DNA of 11,031 nucleotides from Bacteroidia bacterium (GTDB lineage: Bacteria; Bacteroidota; Bacteroidia; Bacteroidales; UBA12481), in the NCBI GenBank assembly GCA_026391235.1, contig JAPLDV010000731.1, forward strand, positions 1-11,031. The letters are read 5' to 3'. Shown here one piece after another: positions 7,580 to 11,031 of this stretch; the stretch's first letter is position 1, and every line of letters starts with the position of its first letter. The position numbers were made by a program, and so were the translations under genes. The notes under the pieces were generated by a model, which made no database searches, was not told the DNA's origin, and saw nothing but the letters and a program-made list of their open reading frames with translations.

Positions 7580-9052
7580 TTAAACCTGATAATCAAGTCG
7601 TGTCCAGGTGTACAGGGTCTGAGATAGCCCGGCTCTAAGCGGTTTCCATTGCCAGCCTTCCAATTCAGGATGATCAGATTCAGGAATTTTGCTTCGATTC
7701 ACAAAAACCGTCAAAGGCTTTTGGGCCATCCGTATTATTTCTGTCGATTTTTCATCATAGGTTCGGTATTCTACTGATTTGAATGAGTTTGAAGGATATT
7801 CGATAAACTGAATTACAGATGATGAATTCAATACATGATTCTGGCCGGCAGGAGCAAGATCGGGACGAAACGCCATAGCCCGCAGGAAATGTCGAACATA
7901 ATCGCCATATCCGTCCGATAACCAGATATCATCGCGAGGGTAGCGGTTTTTTCCGTCATGATCAACCATATAGGTTGCCCAGTTCAATTGCCGTACAGCG
8001 TTTTTTACAAATGCGGTATCGCCGGTAAATGCGGCGTATTGCAATTCGGCTGATGCCTGGCGTGCACTGTGACTATTGCCCGGAGTTTGATAAGCCGTTT
8101 GCTCATTAACCACGATGACTCCGTATTTTTCCCATTCGGTATTGCCTAACTTTTCATAAACCCAACTAAAAATTCCTTTTACTTCACTTTTCCAGTTCGG
8201 GAAATACTCCGGATGGTTCATCATAAACTGGGCAAACGTGATGGCGTTGATCTGGGTATCGCTCCAACCCGGAATATCCTCGAAAAACGGACCCCACCGG
8301 TTATTTTGCAGGGGGTATTGTTTCATCCAGGCTAAGATGGTATCAAAGGCCTTCTGATATACTGCAGTTTGGCCTTTATTCATCTGTATCAAATTCAGAA
8401 ACAATTCCATGGTACCCGACCAATTGGTGGTATACGGACTGAGCTGCACCTCCCCTTCAACTCCATCAACATCTTTACATTTACCTGCCTTGCCTATTAG
8501 GACATTCACCTTAAATGGCAGCGGTGATTCTGAATAATTCCCTTCGATTGTGTGTTTTGCCAGGGTATTGTAAGGATAGGGAAGATCGGGCCATTCGGCA
8601 GAAGATGATGAAAGGCCATGGCTCAGATAGTAATCTGCAATAAATTTCATATTCTCCTTAATGCGATCATTGCCAGTATATTGATACAATAAGCGCCAGG
8701 AGCTAAGCGCCATTTCAAACTGCGAACCGGCCACTCCCCTGGTATCGTTAACATCAGGTTTCCAAACCTGGTGGTTCATATAGTAAGGGAGGCCGTTCAG
8801 GTCGGAGCGCATTGTGTCCCAAAAACCCCAGACCCTGCCGATCACAAAGTCATACGATTTCCCCAAATCACTGGAATACCAGGGCAAAATGGTTTGATCG
8901 GCTGAATTCAGGTGAATTGGGTGATACATCAGCTTTTCTTCAATTATTGTGTCTTTTACAACTGCTTGCGCAAACGCCGATGTTGAATATTGCAGAACTA
9001 AGAATCCTGTAACAAAAGCGGAAATAGCAATTTGGGTCAATATTGGTTTCAT
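7580..9052 (-). CDS. Secreted protein of unassigned family, probably alpha/alpha-barrel and glycan-related
   Basis: The 490-residue protein starts at the ATG at 9052-9050. This start gives a clean signal peptide, MKPILTQIAISAFVTGFLVL, with an AFA cleavage motif at 26-28. The longer frame from 9106 would add 18 unlikely residues and overlap the upstream gene. The mature protein is rich in Trp, Tyr and helices. Striking stretches are VWGFWDTMRSDLNGLPYYMN (74-93), VAGSQFEMALSSWRLLYQYT (107-126), RWGPFFEDIPGW (252-263) and DDIWLSDGYGDYVRHFLRAM (374-393). The spacing of helices recalls six-hairpin glycosidases or polysaccharide lyases, but I do not recognise a specific family or catalytic residues. 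It starts 14 bases after the GH140-like gene stop, so the two are very likely co-transcribed and may act on the same glycan in the periplasm. Confidence 0.85.
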   Translation of the reverse strand: MKPILTQIAISAFVTGFLVLQYSTSAFAQAVVKDTIIEEKLMYHPIHLNSADQTILPWYSSDLGKSYDFVIGRVWGFWDTMRSDLNGLPYYMNHQVWKPDVNDTRGVAGSQFEMALSSWRLLYQYTGNDRIKENMKFIADYYLSHGLSSSSAEWPDLPYPYNTLAKHTIEGNYSESPLPFKVNVLIGKAGKCKDVDGVEGEVQLSPYTTNWSGTMELFLNLIQMNKGQTAVYQKAFDTILAWMKQYPLQNNRWGPFFEDIPGWSDTQINAITFAQFMMNHPEYFPNWKSEVKGIFSWVYEKLGNTEWEKYGVIVVNEQTAYQTPGNSHSARQASAELQYAAFTGDTAFVKNAVRQLNWATYMVDHDGKNRYPRDDIWLSDGYGDYVRHFLRAMAFRPDLAPAGQNHVLNSSSVIQFIEYPSNSFKSVEYRTYDEKSTEIIRMAQKPLTVFVNRSKIPESDHPELEGWQWKPLRAGLSQTLYTWTRLDYQV

Positions 9053-9066
9053 TGGGTGCTTGAAAG

Positions 9067-11031
9067 TTAAAACTCCGGTTTGTATTCCATACTTAAAGGT
9101 TCCCAATTAATCTGCCTGATTACAATGTTTCTGACGCGGATCTTACTGCAATAGGCTTCCAATCCAACCTTCGTGTATCTTTGGTTATCGATAGGATCCG
9201 GATCCATGGCTTCAAGCAGCAATTTCCCATCTGCAAAAATGAAGCAATGTCCATCTATGCTACCTGCCTGAATTTTGTAAATTTTACCAGGTTTAAAATC
9301 GAGCAAAGGGGTACCGACCATAAATTTGTATTCGTCGGATTTTTCGATTCCGACTTTTCCGGTCCACCAGCCCTGGAGTCCTGCCACATAGGCCAACCCC
9401 CGCTTGTCAGTTTCAGCTATCCACTCCCCGTTCCACATCACATTAATATCGTGAGATGAAGGTAAAACCGTCTGGGCTTCAAACTCAACCAGCACATTTC
9501 CCGGAAAATCCTGGTTCAGGACAGCCATTCCCGGCCAGTTACCGCGGTTCTCGCCAACAAGCCAGCCATCTTCAACTGCCCATTCGCTGTGATGAATGGT
9601 CCAGTCCTTTGCCAGGCTTTCAGAGGTTATCACCTGGTTATAAAGGATTTTGGAGGAATCCAGCAGAATCCGTTTTTTCATCAGGAGAAGAGTTGAAGAG
9701 TTTTCAATATTGATGGATCCTTGTTTGGATTCCTGCAGATTTCCCGGAGGCGGATAATTTTTCGCAGCATCATCAACCACAAATACCCAGTCAGGCCCGG
9801 CGCCATTGTGCCAGGGCAATGTATTCCACCCTGATTCGATGGTTCCGGTATTATCCGATTCCCCTAAAGGGATAGCTGCCCCCTGGCGGGGATCATACCA
9901 CCAGGCACGTATTTTCTTTCCGGGGATGTAACTGGTGTTGATAGTCATGCCCCGGCCAACAGGCATGTATGCCATGATGTAAGTGGCATCTTTTTTTCCG
10001 GGCGAACCATCGCGTGTGGCTTGTATATGCTGCATGCCTTTTCCCTCGAAAGGAACCAGGGCTGTTTCTGAAGTCAACAATACCTCCTGATCGGGAAAGC
10101 GGGTAAGGAATGGGCGCGACTCAATCAGGTTTCTGAGATAACGCATCTGAAAAGCTCCCGGCAGGTCGAGCGACTCCTGCCAGGTATGCCGCGCCCAGGA
10201 AATCGGTCTTTTGCCGGTGTTCATCTGCCAGATGTTATGGCAGCCATAAGTGACTCCAAATCCCCCGGCAAATACACTGAAATAGGAAGATACGCGCACA
10301 TCATAATCGTTAAACCAACCATTGCTCGGATGAAAACTCACCGGATGATCTTCATAGTTGGTTTCACCGTCAAATGTTGGTTTATTGGGCTTGAGAAGGT
10401 AATCGTTCGCGATAAAATCATAACTGTTTACATTCCGTGTGGCATGGCCTGACTGGATCATGTTGAAATCCAGCCAGGATGCGTTTTGCCAGAATGCTGA
10501 AGAGGACATTTGCCCGCGTGGGTGATAAGTAATCAGGTGAATACCGCCGTCACCTTCGCGCAAACCTTTCGCCATCGCCTCCCAAACCTTTTCATATCCA
10601 TCCGCATTTCGGTCGCCGCCAAGTACCCAGATAATACCCGGCATATTTTTGTAGCGGCTGCCCATAAATTTCCCATACCTATAGGCATTTCCGGCTTCAA
10701 AAAGATGAATGGGCTTAAAAAGCGGATGCTGTTCCTTCATCACCCATGCGCCCCAGGTAGGCAGCATAGCCATGTAAAGCCCCATTGAATTTCCCAAAGC
10801 AACAACCTGATCAACATGCTTGAAATATTTCTCATTCGGCCTGTCGGTATCCAGATTCTCAAAAGGCAGATCACCATTGGCATTGGGTTCAATGAGACCA
10901 TCGATTTCACTCAGCACCACACATTGCACAACAGTAAATCCTTTGCTGGCGCGATTGCTGAGGTAGGTGTATGCTTCATCTTTATTCAGACGATGAAACA
11001 GCTCCCAGCCGGTATCGCCCAGGTAGAAAAA
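9067..11031 (-). CDS. GH140-like (DUF4038) glycosidase with collagen-binding-like and LamG/DUF1080-like C-terminal domains (5' end outside window)
   Basis: The frame is open from the right edge for 654 residues, so the true start lies beyond 11031. The first visible residues, FFYLGDTGWELFHRLNKDEA, are the classic opening of DUF4038/GH140 apiosidase-like enzymes, so perhaps 40-60 residues (signal peptide and first strand) are missing. Candidate catalytic residues in fragment numbering are Asp140 in WVLGGDRNAD and Glu223 in TFDGETNYED. A beta domain at about 345-430 (RAWWYDPRQG, PDWVFVVD) matches the putative collagen-binding domain that follows DUF4038. A further domain at about 455-646 (WAVEDGWLVGENRGNW, VGLEAYCSKIRVRNIVIRQI) resembles LamG/DUF1080-type sandwiches and is not part of the minimal enzyme. 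The protein is probably periplasmic or at the surface and cleaves plant-type side-chain sugars; the exact substrate is unknown. Confidence 0.88.
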   Translation of the reverse strand, partial: FFYLGDTGWELFHRLNKDEAYTYLSNRASKGFTVVQCVVLSEIDGLIEPNANGDLPFENLDTDRPNEKYFKHVDQVVALGNSMGLYMAMLPTWGAWVMKEQHPLFKPIHLFEAGNAYRYGKFMGSRYKNMPGIIWVLGGDRNADGYEKVWEAMAKGLREGDGGIHLITYHPRGQMSSSAFWQNASWLDFNMIQSGHATRNVNSYDFIANDYLLKPNKPTFDGETNYEDHPVSFHPSNGWFNDYDVRVSSYFSVFAGGFGVTYGCHNIWQMNTGKRPISWARHTWQESLDLPGAFQMRYLRNLIESRPFLTRFPDQEVLLTSETALVPFEGKGMQHIQATRDGSPGKKDATYIMAYMPVGRGMTINTSYIPGKKIRAWWYDPRQGAAIPLGESDNTGTIESGWNTLPWHNGAGPDWVFVVDDAAKNYPPPGNLQESKQGSINIENSSTLLLMKKRILLDSSKILYNQVITSESLAKDWTIHHSEWAVEDGWLVGENRGNWPGMAVLNQDFPGNVLVEFEAQTVLPSSHDINVMWNGEWIAETDKRGLAYVAGLQGWWTGKVGIEKSDEYKFMVGTPLLDFKPGKIYKIQAGSIDGHCFIFADGKLLLEAMDPDPIDNQRYTKVGLEAYCSKIRVRNIVIRQINWEPLSMEYKPEF

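Noticed and set aside
9053..9106. Upstream start for the 490-residue secreted protein
   Set aside because: It would overlap the end of the GH140-like gene by 40 bases and put 18 non-hydrophobic residues before an otherwise clean signal peptide.
10927..10929. GTG as the start of the GH140-like gene
   Set aside because: The frame stays open to the right edge and the 34 residues before it (FFYLGDTGWELF and onward) are the conserved beginning of DUF4038.

Overview
The window looks like chromosomal DNA of a Bacteroidota member. The evidence is a GH140-like/DUF4038 glycosidase, a TAnnTTTG-type -7 promoter element, start codons with AT-rich leaders and no clear Shine-Dalgarno sequence, and lipid/glycan-type exported proteins with signal peptides. 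Base composition is moderate over most of the window, but falls sharply to an AT-rich stretch on the left (about 1-2620). No tRNA, rRNA, CRISPR array, transposase or integrase was seen.

Left half (1-5486, all minus strand): a two-gene operon that looks like an immune or signalling module. The first gene (4080-5486) encodes a 468-residue protein with a degenerate SIR2-like region followed by a C-terminal TIR domain that keeps the likely catalytic glutamate. The second gene overlaps it by 14 bases and encodes a very large STAND NTPase of the nSTAND1 type: Walker A, Walker B and winged-helix region, then a helical linker, a long irregular beta-propeller-like region and a helical-repeat tail that runs off the left edge. 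The STAND gene is split by a frame change near 2906. The second part is open for 968 codons to the edge, so nearly all of 1-2906 is coding although it has no start in frame with the NTPase half. The composition also changes inside this gene. The likely logic is that the STAND protein senses a trigger with its C-terminal repeats and passes the signal to the TIR/SIR2-like partner; this is inference.

Middle (5487-6840): a 158-base divergent intergenic region, then a plus-strand exported amidohydrolase-2 family protein. It follows its family to about residue 384 and then runs into unrelated sequence, so its C-terminal end, including the last metal-site region, has been lost. A terminator-like hairpin sits just after the apparent breakpoint.

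Right half (6841-11031, all minus strand): a row of three genes, transcribed right to left. They are a GH140-like/DUF4038 glycosidase with an added LamG/DUF1080-like C-terminal domain (5' end outside the window), a secreted helical-barrel-like protein of unassigned family 14 bases downstream, and a complete DUF2459/TIGR02117 membrane-anchored protein. The first two are probably part of a glycan-degradation locus; the third may be only a neighbour.
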